64,000 nt of DNA from UBA1731 sp964440985 (GCA_964440985.1 CAYTWE010000003.1:1-64000); one strand, 5' to 3'; shown: positions 45,301 through 52,516, counted from the first letter of the stretch. The notes: generated by a model from the sequence alone, not told the origin. Made by a program: numbers and translations.

Positions 45301-45615
45301 CGACCTGTTGCCCTGCACCGTTCCGGAACTGCCGTAGTCGTGGTTGAAGCCGACGCCTGGAAACGGGTCGTTGCCGATCGCGGTATCTATCTCGTCGATG
45401 GCGCGGGCAAGTGCGGCCTTCACGAGATGGCGCGTCGCGGTGTTGCGGCGCAGGAATGAGCTGGGGGCCCGGCTCGACCTCATGTACACCGAAAACGAGA
45501 CGGCGCTCACAAGCATGAACGCGAACATTCCAAGCACTATCAGCAGCGCCGAACCGACCTTGCTGCGGCCGACCGACGACTTGACGGCAAAACTAAATCT
45601 TGTTGATCCTGTCAT
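42313..45615 (-). CDS. Giant PilX/GspK-like protein of the pseudopilin cassette
   Basis: A 1100-residue protein with a strong ribosome site (GTGGAGG). Residues about 18-45 form a prepilin-like hydrophobic helix after a basic start (SKVGSALLIVLGMFAFMLVS, then SVYMRSSRAP), followed by a helix (TRHLVKAALARAIDEIDTAI). The remainder is a large Trp/Tyr/Asn-rich region without a motif I recognise. Position and layout resemble the large 'A' protein of the Verru_Chthon cassettes known in Verrucomicrobia, or a GspK/PilX minor pilin (inference). It would sit at the pilus tip or act as the cargo. It is the last large gene of the cassette on this strand. Confidence 0.75.
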   Translation of the reverse strand: MTGSTRFSFAVKSSVGRSKVGSALLIVLGMFAFMLVSAVSFSVYMRSSRAPSSFLRRNTATRHLVKAALARAIDEIDTAIGNDPFPGVGFNHDYGSSGTVQGNRSKNDNWHGRVFAPSNEVALAETVSTLTLEGLGYVPSCIANEVRYWSRHTRTAKWHPFNFGMGRYAFTAINVSDFYDLNEFVTPVGGVRPQYLNRSSAPQGRISPSYLFRSGEKSDMDNGGAAASAFLSVMAAGAGVGGGNAPSVADVPFTSFMDFNLAMLNAGNALGGLASPYVNLIKNNNSSTYYSGAEEAARRSLFMAGGWNSDSNLTYSAYKAVYPERINLRYPEMQPFYGCDWVWNSGTLTKCLAAQNDFWNMNQINSRFPILSTALLCDYLDEDSVPLSLCIPCVENVPMLCGMELNDCVKYKVLCVEETISEANAETGAKKKIKVTYSFRVEVRNPVVTLTAAYPFVNGPQGGASGFTAEAFIRVFFVEEPTGNGLNDSGLRTSLANLGWMEPNGGTPGDAIWSHSDSAGAICIQVSCGKTGISPPTVSGTGESAEESAIVKDIALMGSSSAPKDAMLAELVYEVDENGQRTLVEGECKNGDAITFYDNGWNAVGNFLDELKGDLNPGRKFRPSAAVWARIKDSSGKTVDMAPAVPEHDVLCGHADNVGVAMFNEAAGGAAGIPLMRFFPKVDDAAAGVVLTKQYFEDNKDAERTATWKQKSYMASDPRMNWAPEQWWATDQTGNPKDLWFNAVKTLRQGDTLRDQDIFMSVSDQGYLQSMYELMMIPQVRGMDGSGGNVWGVFEGGGDYNGTVRTAIGSVAYNNVMWRTYRSDAFGADSSWGSIDDIAFDDAENGIRINPYTDMMEVMLGAFANMPYDWWSSGTNHNANGKSYMEASAPSFERNYLFDWSCNYNDVYNMAYYWMGAFNYLNLSPDERQKRLYLADGWKDVIEDAVNWRTGALNCRFAETFDADTTLDKATLSGNNSTVEAILQSLTFAERKFLYGYLKGCFANRSQLFLVFVRAEPSSVGAAGAGGRAVALVWRDPAAPMDNGQFKKSSGGSEQPDYGKDNGSIYLNPLSSSQPEEAWRLRSRNYPPHRTRILFYHQLD

Positions 45616-45707
45616 AAAACCTCCACGCATCCTTCGGCTTTGCGTCAAAGACACGTTACATCCGCATTGCCCTCGGCCTCGTGCGCCCACTGTGCAGGAC
45701 GCGGCAA

Positions 45708-46178
45708 TCACTGACCCCTTTCGCTGGGCTTCAAACGCCAAAGGTTCGGCAGAAGCATATAGGTGGAAAGGCTGCTCCCCACCTTGTCCGCACTGCTTTC
45801 CGACGCCTCGCCGGACTGGGCTATCATGTACTGGTAGGGAGTGCCCCACGGATCGCGTATGCTCCCTGCTGTGACGGCGGCATTGTACAGCACCGGCACG
45901 TTCCCCTGACGGTTCTGGACGCCGCCGAGGATGAACTGCATGGAATCTTCGCTTGCATCCTTCCAGCTGGATGAAGTCTGATAGTTCTTGAGCGAATGGT
46001 TGTCGTCCCAGTTCTCGTACGCCAATATGGCGTTTGTCATTTCGCGCGTCTCAGTCTCGGCGCGTGACACCTGGGAACGCCTTCTCGCTTTCATCACCGA
46101 GGAGGATGTAGCCGCCGTAAGGACGGCGATCATCCCGATGACCACAAGAAGCTCTATTAGAGTGAAACCTTTCTTCAT
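45708..46178 (-). CDS. Pseudopilin, GspG-like
   Basis: A 156-residue prepilin. Leader MKKG, then FTLIELLVVIGMIAVLTAAT with Glu at +5. The C-terminal part has SIRDPWGTPYQYMI, the 'DPWG.PY' segment that binds calcium in GspG major pseudopilins. The start overlaps the preceding stop by one base (TGATG). The short normal leader contrasts with the three genes further upstream that carry long inserts. A gap of 92 bases separates it from the 1100-residue gene. Confidence 0.9.
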   Translation of the reverse strand: MKKGFTLIELLVVIGMIAVLTAATSSSVMKARRRSQVSRAETETREMTNAILAYENWDDNHSLKNYQTSSSWKDASEDSMQFILGGVQNRQGNVPVLYNAAVTAGSIRDPWGTPYQYMIAQSGEASESSADKVGSSLSTYMLLPNLWRLKPSERGQ

Positions 46179-46672
46179 CAGTCCACCTCATCCGGCCATG
46201 TAGAAATATCGTCTTCAGTATCCCACTTCCGGTCAGGCCCGGCGCTGCGCACCCCGACGATGAAGGCGCGGCCGCCGTTCATGTCAGGATTGCCAAGCCC
46301 AGTCTGCCTCCAGTTGCTTTTCCCGGCATCGTTGCCGCCGAAGTTTCCGCCGATGGACGCCACGCCCGTCCTGAGGGACGAGGCCCTGCGGACTGAACGC
46401 ACATTGAAACTGGAAGACGAATCGGTGTCGGCATCGTTCCATGGCGACACGACGCAGTAGTTATCCCCGCCCGTGTAGGGAAGCACGTTGTCGGCCATCG
46501 CATGGATGCGGGCAATCTTGCGCTCAGCTTCCGTCATGTCCGCCACGCCCGCCTTGCCCGTCCGCCAGGCGATTGCGCTCTGATTGAAGATCATGGTGAG
46601 TATCGTCACAAGCATCCCCATCAAAACACTTGCTACAAGCACCTCCAAAAGCGTAAAGCCAGCCTTTTTCAT
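46178..46672 (-). CDS. Pseudopilin, GspJ/PilW-like
   Basis: A 164-residue prepilin-like protein: leader MKKAG, then FTLLEVLVASVLMGMLVTIL, then a helix with AWRTGKAGVADMTEAERKIARI. This pattern fits the minor pseudopilins of the J/W type. The start overlaps the upstream stop by four bases (ATGA). The end (GVRSAGPDRKWDTEDDIS) also has the 'GPD..WDTEDD' motif common in exported pilin-like proteins of this group. Confidence 0.85.
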   Translation of the reverse strand: MKKAGFTLLEVLVASVLMGMLVTILTMIFNQSAIAWRTGKAGVADMTEAERKIARIHAMADNVLPYTGGDNYCVVSPWNDADTDSSSSFNVRSVRRASSLRTGVASIGGNFGGNDAGKSNWRQTGLGNPDMNGGRAFIVGVRSAGPDRKWDTEDDISTWPDEVD

Positions 46673-47292
46673 TGGTTGGGATCTCCCTGGAAATGAACCT
46701 CCGTCGAAAACACGGGCTGCGCCATCAGCGTGTTCCTGAGATTCTTGCGCACGCACCTCACCGCAAGCGAGATGACCGGCGAATCTGCGCTTTCGCGCGA
46801 AGCGACGAGCGCATACGTCATGCCCTCCGGCACAGTGGGCGAACCCGGAAGGCCCCAGCCGTCCCTGTCCGCGCCGACAAGCGTAGAGTACACCTGGTTG
46901 GCCTTGCCCTGTGGATCGGCAGACACATAGTATGTAGTATTCTCTCCAGACCCCTTGGTGTCAACATACGCAAGCCAGCCCGACTTCGCACCGCTGCCCG
47001 GCATAACTTGAACATTCGCGCCGCCCGACCCGGTCCCCGTCCCCGCCGAAACCGTCGTAAATCCGAGATTCCTCCAATCAGACCACTTCATGTCTCGTGA
47101 CGAAAGAGCAACGACAAGCGGATTGAGCACGGTGTCGGCAAGAGCTGCGGACGCAACATCCTCCCGCGACTGTCTGCTTTCACGGAAGCCGAGTGAATAC
47201 AGAGATATCATCGCAAGAACGCCGCCCGCCATTATGAATATGGCGAGATTCACCTCTATGAGCGTAAACGCCTTTTTGAAAGTCCAGTCCAC
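46669..47292 (-). CDS. Pseudopilin, GspI/PilV-like
   Basis: A 207-residue prepilin-like protein starting at GTG, with AAGGA nine bases upstream. Leader MDWTFKKA, then FTLIEVNLAIFIMAGGVLAM, a minor-pseudopilin helix of the I/V type. The stop-start spacing to the upstream gene is 1 base, so the two are coupled. Confidence 0.85.
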   Translation of the reverse strand: MDWTFKKAFTLIEVNLAIFIMAGGVLAMISLYSLGFRESRQSREDVASAALADTVLNPLVVALSSRDMKWSDWRNLGFTTVSAGTGTGSGGANVQVMPGSGAKSGWLAYVDTKGSGENTTYYVSADPQGKANQVYSTLVGADRDGWGLPGSPTVPEGMTYALVASRESADSPVISLAVRCVRKNLRNTLMAQPVFSTEVHFQGDPNQ

Positions 47293-47293
47293 G

Positions 47294-48115
47294 TCAGATG
47301 TCCTTCATTTCGCTCTTTGTGTCGCCTACCTTCTTCCATCCGCTCGCCCGGCGTGTATAGACCTGCACGGTGTCAAGCGTGGATGCATTGGAATCCGGAT
47401 AGCATTTGATGACGGTGCCGACGGATTTCACAGGATTGTTCTCGTCCGGAAGATCCGAGCCGAATATGTAGTTGTCCGGCAGCCGTATGCGGGCGAACTC
47501 ATACCCGTAGGCAAACCCGGCTTTCCATCCGGAGAATCCGCTCTTTATGCGGAATGCATAGGTCAGCATCTTGGCAGAATCTTCGCTCACGGAACTGAGC
47601 GGCTTCTTGAACCCTCTGTCCTTCGGCTTCTCCACAAAATACTTCTCGTTCGATATCTCGTCCTCGACCGCCTCAGAATATACGGAGGCGTACTCCATCC
47701 CGGAGAAGTTGAAATGGTACAGGCGAAACGTATCGGACTCCGCCCCTGCGGAATCGGCAATGCCGTATGTCCGCTCAAGATCCGCATATTCGTCGTCAAG
47801 CAGACTGCCGTTCACGCGTGATATCCGCCCGGCACGACGTACGGCGACCGCAACGCCGGCGACAATCCGGTCAGTCCCCTTGCTCACATTCTGCTCCTGC
47901 ACAAGCTCATTGTAGAAATAGACGACGGTCGGCGTCATGTCGATGCGGGCGCGTTCCTGCGCAAGCGAAATCACCGAGGTTGCCGCTGCCAAGGCCCCCC
48001 TGTCAGCCATGCCGCGAACCACGGCGAAATAGCTGCCGACGGACACCGTGGCCATCGCGGCCATTATGCCGCCGACCACAAGAAGCTCGACAAGTGTAAA
48101 CGCGCGCTTAGTCAT
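47294..48115 (-). CDS. Pseudopilin, GspH-like
   Basis: A 273-residue prepilin-like protein: leader MTKRA, then FTLVELLVVGGIMAAMATVS. The following helix and the SVISLAQERARIDMTPTVV segment fit minor pseudopilins of the H type. The gene starts inside the end of its upstream neighbour (8-base overlap, start 48115, stop 48108). Confidence 0.85.
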   Translation of the reverse strand: MTKRAFTLVELLVVGGIMAAMATVSVGSYFAVVRGMADRGALAAATSVISLAQERARIDMTPTVVYFYNELVQEQNVSKGTDRIVAGVAVAVRRAGRISRVNGSLLDDEYADLERTYGIADSAGAESDTFRLYHFNFSGMEYASVYSEAVEDEISNEKYFVEKPKDRGFKKPLSSVSEDSAKMLTYAFRIKSGFSGWKAGFAYGYEFARIRLPDNYIFGSDLPDENNPVKSVGTVIKCYPDSNASTLDTVQVYTRRASGWKKVGDTKSEMKDI

Positions 48116-48902
48116 CGATGTACCCATTCGCGTAGTTTGAGCTGCCTGCGGCCTCGTTCGCCTTCTGGAGGAGCACCTTAACGGTATCGGATTTCGGGTA
48201 ATAGTACAGACGGAAGCGGCAGAAGCGTCCATGGTTCGGTCCAGCGTATCCGAAATTCATCTGGGAAAGCGATATCTTGTTCTTCGAACCTTTCTTTGTG
48301 GCATCCGCAAAGTCACGGCCTCGCGGACATTTTCCGTCGCATCTGTGGTCGGCCTTGCCTACGATTTTCCATTCTTCAGCCTGTCTCCAGTTCTTGTGGA
48401 TGTCCACGCAACCGTAAGCGTTGATGTTCTTCGCAACGATCAGTCCGGATGGATCCATCACCGGATTGGCGTTCTGCCCCGTGGAGACCTTCACGATTGT
48501 GCGAAAACACTCGTCAGCCTCGTCTGCGGTCAGCTGCACATAATCGCCCTCGGAATAGTTCACCTTGTTCCTGATCGGCGTCGGCCACTCGCCCGTACGG
48601 GCGTAATACGTCTCAAGTCCGCTCTGCAACATATTGCGCAACGCTTTGGCACGACCAAGGCGCGACTTGTAGAACATCCCGTTCACACCCATCGTTATCG
48701 CCCCGGCGAGAATTGCGATGATCGCAATCACCACAAGAAGCTCCACGATGGTGAAACCGAGTTTGGTTGATAGTTGGTAGTTGGCAGTGGGTAGCTGATA
48801 GTGGGCAGTGGGCAGTGAGTGGTGGATGGACTGGTGTGCGGAAGACGCACAGCGGCTACCGCCCTTCCTCATCAGCCTAAATATGTCTTTAAAATTTCTC
48901 AT
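48108..48902 (-). CDS. Pseudopilin with long inserted leader (copy 1)
   Basis: A 264-residue prepilin-like protein. The first 49 residues are an unusual leader: MRNFKDIFR, then SRCASSAH, then the heptamer-encoded repeat LPTAHYQ LPTANYQ, then STKLG before FTIVELLVVIAIIAILAGA. Neighbouring pseudopilins have leaders of only 5-9 residues. The rest resembles G-type pseudopilins with Cys pairs (DHRCDGKCPRGRDF). Ribosome site GGAGAAGTGAG. If prepilin peptidase still cleaves at G-F, the mature protein is normal and the leader is discarded. Confidence 0.85.
   Translation of the reverse strand: MRNFKDIFRLMRKGGSRCASSAHQSIHHSLPTAHYQLPTANYQLSTKLGFTIVELLVVIAIIAILAGAITMGVNGMFYKSRLGRAKALRNMLQSGLETYYARTGEWPTPIRNKVNYSEGDYVQLTADEADECFRTIVKVSTGQNANPVMDPSGLIVAKNINAYGCVDIHKNWRQAEEWKIVGKADHRCDGKCPRGRDFADATKKGSKNKISLSQMNFGYAGPNHGRFCRFRLYYYPKSDTVKVLLQKANEAAGSSNYANGYIDD
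48765..48827 (-). repeat. Heptamer array inside copy-1 leader
   Basis: Nine degenerate 7-bp units on the plus strand, starting GGTTGAT, AGTTGGT, AGTTGGC, AGTGGGT. The phase is kept exactly for 63 bases. Three units encode seven residues, which gives the LPTAxYQ peptide repeat. Confidence 0.85.
48835..48851. repeat. Hairpin TGTGCG-GAAGA-CGCACA, copy 1
   Basis: A perfect 6-bp stem with a 5-base loop within the leader; it encodes the CASSA part of SRCASSAH. The identical 17 bases occur again at 49647-49663. Confidence 0.8.
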
Positions 48903-48920
48903 TTCTCACTTCTCCATTTT

Positions 48921-48969
48921 CTACCCTCTACCCTCTACAAACTACCCTCTATCATCTACCCACTACCCT
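48921..48969 (-). repeat. Heptamer array upstream of copy-1 start
   Basis: Seven 7-bp units on the plus strand (CTACCCT, CTACCCT, CTACAAA, CTACCCT, CTATCAT, CTACCCA, CTACCCT). The orientation is opposite to the array inside the gene. Its far end forms the TAG stop of the preceding gene. Confidence 0.85.
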
Positions 48970-49711
48970 ACTTCTTCACCTGCGCCGGACGCCAGCTGTA
49001 CACGTCATCGTTCCGCCCGAACGAACCGTATTCCACCTTGCCGTTAGGGCCGGCCGCCCATACTGCGGCCGATGCGCGTATCTTCAGTTTGCCGCCGCCC
49101 TCCACATCCGCCTCTGTGATTCCGTCCCCGTCTTCATCGATTGCGAAATAAAGTATATGCTCTTTCACGGTCATGCCAGACGAAGGAACACGCGACCCTG
49201 CCGATGCGCTTTCGGAACGCTTCAGTATGGTCTCCGCCTCGGAGTCCACGATGCCGCAGCGATCCTTTCCGATAAGCCTGTACTGGTTCACGCTGCCGTT
49301 TGCGGACTTGACGTTGTACGAAAGTCCAAGCAGGTTGTAGCGCACAAACACGCGGCTCGTCTCCTCGTCAAGACGCCCGTTTCCGTCCGTGACGCGGCTG
49401 AGGAGATCCTCCGGCCACACGCCGTTGTTCTGCGTGAATATGTGCGTAAGCGCAGTCGCCGCATTCGACACAAGCTCCTGCGTCTTTGCCTTCTTCGCCG
49501 ATCTGACAACCTTCGAGTAGCCAATCATCGATGCGGCGGAAAGAACCGCAATGATGCCGATCACAATCAGCATCTCCACAAGCGTAAAGGCGGATTTGGA
49601 TGATAGCGGGTAGTGGGCAGTGGGTGGTTGGCAGTTGGTGGATGCGTGTGCGGAAGACGCACAGCGACTGCCATTTCTCAAACCTCTCAGTATCTCTCTA
49701 TGAATTCTCAT
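48968..49711 (-). CDS. Pseudopilin with long inserted leader (copy 2)
   Basis: A 247-residue prepilin-like protein. The leader of 41 residues starts MRIHREILR, continues with SRCASSAH, and ends in the heptamer-encoded PPTAHYPLSSKSA before FTLVEMLIVIGIIAVLSAAS. The start at 49711 has AGGAGG four bases upstream, and that site is itself made of the heptamer array. The C-terminal part has calcium-loop-like acidic residues (AIDEDGDGITEADV). The stop TAG begins the next array. Confidence 0.85.
   Translation of the reverse strand: MRIHREILRGLRNGSRCASSAHASTNCQPPTAHYPLSSKSAFTLVEMLIVIGIIAVLSAASMIGYSKVVRSAKKAKTQELVSNAATALTHIFTQNNGVWPEDLLSRVTDGNGRLDEETSRVFVRYNLLGLSYNVKSANGSVNQYRLIGKDRCGIVDSEAETILKRSESASAGSRVPSSGMTVKEHILYFAIDEDGDGITEADVEGGGKLKIRASAAVWAAGPNGKVEYGSFGRNDDVYSWRPAQVKK
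49598..49646 (-). repeat. Heptamer array inside copy-2 leader
   Basis: Seven 7-bp units on the plus strand (GGATGAT, AGCGGGT, AGTGGGC, AGTGGGT, GGTTGGC, AGTTGGT, GGATGCG), in the same orientation as the intragenic array of copy 1. Confidence 0.85.
49647..49663. repeat. Hairpin TGTGCG-GAAGA-CGCACA, copy 2
   Basis: Identical to 48835-48851, in the same place in the leader. Confidence 0.8.
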
Positions 49712-49712
49712 G

Positions 49713-49733
49713 CTACCTCCTACCAACTACCAA
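49713..49733 (-). repeat. Heptamer array upstream of copy-2 start
   Basis: Three 7-bp units on the plus strand (CTACCTC, CTACCAA, CTACCAA). On the coding strand the unit next to the ATG becomes AGGAGG, the ribosome site of the gene. Confidence 0.8.
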
Positions 49734-49734
49734 C

Positions 49735-51099
49735 CTATCTTCCCGTACTCATGTATTTGATGTCGTCCGCCATCCAGCCGATGGCCAACTCATACTGCTT
49801 CCTGTGGTCTTTTCTGAACTGATCAAGGTCAATCCACGGAGGGAACGTCCGGCCGTTCGCCCCGGCAGACCATAGCGTGTACGTCTGGTACGGCGCCGGC
49901 GAGTAGTAGAAGAACTCGCGTCCCCAGCCGTCATAGATTGTGTACGAAAGCAGCGGATACCCACGCGAACCGCTCGAACCGCCGTATCCGCCAGGAAAAT
50001 AAAGAGAAAACGAAGAGGCATCCTTCACCTTCGGAATTCCGGTATTGCCGGAGGTTCCTATCTGCACACCAAAAAACGAGCGATTGGGACCGTACACTAT
50101 GTCGCGCAGGTTTGGCAGCCAGCGCGAACACGCCGCCTGGCTCGGAATCAAGTCTATCTGCCAATCGTCGTTGCCGCCCATGATGTCGCAGAAATCCTTC
50201 CATGAGGCATAGGCAATCCCCGAATCCATCCTTGGCGGAAGCGTGTTGTTTTCCGTCCATTGGACAAAGGCGTCCACTGCGTTGTTGAACGCCTGAGAGT
50301 TTCCGCTTTGCGCCCCCTTCGCGCAGTCGAGCATGAACCTGTAGCGGGGAAGCAGAAACGACATGAGACCGAACCGGAACAGCGGAAGGTCGTTTGCGGA
50401 TGCAGTGTCCTCATATGAGTTCAGGAAGCCCGGACGGCCGCTTATGTCCTCAAGCGTACGGTTCACCCACTTATCTATCTTTGCCGCATCATCTGAGGAA
50501 TACACGCCATCACTCACGGCGGATTTCACAGCGGACATGTAGTTCTGGTAGAGATCAAAGCTGTCTTTCATCTCACCATTCGCAGTTTGCATCTTGCTCG
50601 GTGGCGGGAACTTCGCCGACAGCGGCTGAGCGCGGCACGCCGCCTCCACACCGTAATATTTCTCGAACTCGGAATCGCTGCTGTCCGTGTCGTTGGGATC
50701 GCTCGACTGCACAAGTTCATCATTCACCCGACGATATATGTTGCGCGATACACCCTGAAGCGGAACGGGCGGATATGAACCGAAAGCGGCATAATATCCG
50801 GAAAGGCAGTTTTCAAGACACTGCATCCTGTACACGGTCGTCTCGCGATCGTTCGCGCTGCCGACGATGCCGGTCAGACGGAACAGTATGCCCATCATGG
50901 AGAGAACCACTACAGTGACAATCAGCAGTTCAATGAGCGTGAAGCCGGATTTGGTTGATGATAGTTGGCAGTGGGCAGCAGCGGGTAGCGGGTAGTGGGC
51001 AGGAAGGTGCGGGTTGAGGGGCGTGGAATGGGCGGCAGACTTGCATTGTCCACCGCACCTCAAGCAGACCGCTCTGAATATGTCCTTAAAAATCCTCAT
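49735..51099 (-). CDS. Large pseudopilin with long inserted leader (copy 3)
   Basis: A 454-residue prepilin-like protein. The leader of 52 residues starts MRIFKDIFR, has a Cys-rich middle (CLRCGGQCKSAAHS) where copies 1 and 2 have SRCASSAH, and a heptamer-encoded end (LPAHYPLPAAAHCQLSSTKSG) before FTLIELLIVTVVVLSMMGIL. The large C-terminal domain has no motif I recognise beyond SYTIYDGWGREFFYYSP, a pilin-like 'DGWG' segment. Ribosome site GGAGAGTGG. It follows gspF by 54 bases. Confidence 0.82.
   Translation of the reverse strand: MRIFKDIFRAVCLRCGGQCKSAAHSTPLNPHLPAHYPLPAAAHCQLSSTKSGFTLIELLIVTVVVLSMMGILFRLTGIVGSANDRETTVYRMQCLENCLSGYYAAFGSYPPVPLQGVSRNIYRRVNDELVQSSDPNDTDSSDSEFEKYYGVEAACRAQPLSAKFPPPSKMQTANGEMKDSFDLYQNYMSAVKSAVSDGVYSSDDAAKIDKWVNRTLEDISGRPGFLNSYEDTASANDLPLFRFGLMSFLLPRYRFMLDCAKGAQSGNSQAFNNAVDAFVQWTENNTLPPRMDSGIAYASWKDFCDIMGGNDDWQIDLIPSQAACSRWLPNLRDIVYGPNRSFFGVQIGTSGNTGIPKVKDASSFSLYFPGGYGGSSGSRGYPLLSYTIYDGWGREFFYYSPAPYQTYTLWSAGANGRTFPPWIDLDQFRKDHRKQYELAIGWMADDIKYMSTGR
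50953..51004 (-). repeat. Heptamer array inside copy-3 leader
   Basis: About seven 7-bp units on the plus strand (AGTTGGC, AGTGGGC, AGCAGCG, GGTAGCG, GGTAGTG, GGCAGGA), more degenerate than in copies 1 and 2. Confidence 0.75.
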
Positions 51100-51100
51100 T

Positions 51101-51149
51101 CCACTCTCCACTACCAACTACCATCTACCAACTACCATCTATCAACTTC
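51101..51149 (-). repeat. Heptamer array upstream of copy-3 start
   Basis: Seven 7-bp units on the plus strand (CCACTCT, CCACTAC, CAACTAC, CATCTAC, CAACTAC, CATCTAT, CAACTTC), between the gspF stop and the copy-3 start. Opposite orientation to the intragenic array. Confidence 0.85.
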
Positions 51150-51153
51150 TCCC

Positions 51154-52458
51154 TTACATTCCGCCGCCGCCGGAGACGGAGGAGATGATCTTGATCATCG
51201 GCAGGAACATGGCGATGACGATTGTGCCGACCACGACCGCAAGGAAGATGATGAGCGCAGGCTCGATGGCAGCCGTCAGACCCGCCACTGCGTTATCGAC
51301 CTCATCGTCGTAGGTGTTGGCGATTCGCGTGAGCATATCCGCCAAGGCGCCGGTCTCCTCGCCGACCTGCACCATGGAAACCACCATCGGAGGGAATACG
51401 CCGGATGCGGCGAGCGGATCGGTCATCGACTCACCCTCCTTCACAGCATCATGCACCGTCTGAAGCGCGTTCGCGATCACGCGGTTTCCGGCGGTGTCGC
51501 GCACGATCTGCAGAGCCTGAAGGATCGGGACGCCTGAGGCGAGCAGGGTGCCGAGCGTGCGGGTGACCTGCGAGATCGCCGTACGCTTCACGAGCGTTCC
51601 GGTAACCGGCATCTTGAGACGCATTACGTCAAGCGCGTACGCACCGCCCTTGGTGTGTCCGAGAACCTTGTAGATCACGATCAGAGCCGCCACACCTATC
51701 GCAATCTGTATGCCGTTGTGCTGCACGAACTCGGAGACACCCATCACGAACTCCGTGACCGCCGGAAGCGATGCATCGCCAAGGATGTCGGAGAACACCT
51801 GCTTGAACTTCGGAATCACCGTTGTGAGAAGGAACGCGGTGATGCCGATCGCCGCAAGAAGCACCACCGACGGGTAGATCATCGCGCCCTTCACCTTGTT
51901 CTTGATCGCCTGCGCCTTTTCGGCGAACTCCGCGAGACGGCTCAGCACGACTTCAAGCACACCGCCCGCCTCGCCGGCCTTCACCATGTTCACGTACAGG
52001 TTGTCAAAAATCTTCGGATAGGCCGTCAGAGCCTCTGAGAAAGTGCCGCCGCCGGAGATGTTCTCCGAGATGCCGTTCAGACAGGTCTCCATCGCCGGCA
52101 CCTGGTTCTGCTTCTTAAGCACCTCAATGCAGCGCATGAGGGGAAGTCCGGCGTTCACAAGCGTGGCAAGCTGTCGCGTGAACGTCGTGAGATCCTTGGG
52201 CTTTACCCGTCCGCCGAATATGGACGGCATCTTTATCTTGATTTCCTTCTTCGCGGCGCTCTTCTTCGCCGCAGGGGCCGCCTTCTTCGCCGCAGGCTTC
52301 CTCGACGGCGCAGCCGCGCCCTTCACTTCGCCGATTGCGCTCGGGAAAAGCCCAGCCGCCCTCACGGCCGAAATGGCCTGCGCCCTGTCTGCGGCATCAA
52401 CCGTGCCGCGCTGCTCTTTGCCTTGCGCATCCTGCGCGATGTACTGGAATGTCGCCAT
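51154..52458 (-). CDS. gspF: Type II secretion / type IV pilus inner-membrane protein GspF/PilC
   Basis: A 434-residue platform protein for pseudopilus assembly. It has the duplicated T2SSF layout: first half from FTRQLATLVNAGLPLMRCIE, second from VTRTLGTLLASGVPILQALQ, with three membrane segments (VVLLAAIGITAFLLTTVI; IAIGVAALIVIYKVL; ALIIFLAVVVGTIVIAMFL). The N-terminus has an extra Ala/Lys-rich linker (about 48-75). It leads the pseudopilin cassette; no GspE/PilB ATPase, secretin or prepilin peptidase gene is in the window, so these must be elsewhere. Confidence 0.95.
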   Translation of the reverse strand: MATFQYIAQDAQGKEQRGTVDAADRAQAISAVRAAGLFPSAIGEVKGAAAPSRKPAAKKAAPAAKKSAAKKEIKIKMPSIFGGRVKPKDLTTFTRQLATLVNAGLPLMRCIEVLKKQNQVPAMETCLNGISENISGGGTFSEALTAYPKIFDNLYVNMVKAGEAGGVLEVVLSRLAEFAEKAQAIKNKVKGAMIYPSVVLLAAIGITAFLLTTVIPKFKQVFSDILGDASLPAVTEFVMGVSEFVQHNGIQIAIGVAALIVIYKVLGHTKGGAYALDVMRLKMPVTGTLVKRTAISQVTRTLGTLLASGVPILQALQIVRDTAGNRVIANALQTVHDAVKEGESMTDPLAASGVFPPMVVSMVQVGEETGALADMLTRIANTYDDEVDNAVAGLTAAIEPALIIFLAVVVGTIVIAMFLPMIKIISSVSGGGGM

Positions 52459-52516
52459 TTTTCGTCCTTGCCTGTCTGTTGCCCTGACTGACCGTCACCT
52501 GTGGGAAACGTGAGCC

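Noticed and set aside
48968..51099. Inserted leaders as ordinary long signal peptides
   Set aside because: They lack a hydrophobic core, are encoded by tandem repeats, and end exactly at the prepilin cleavage motif, which already supplies the export signal.
48765..51149. CRISPR array
   Set aside because: The repeat units are 7 bases, degenerate and contiguous, with no spacers and no cas genes in the window.
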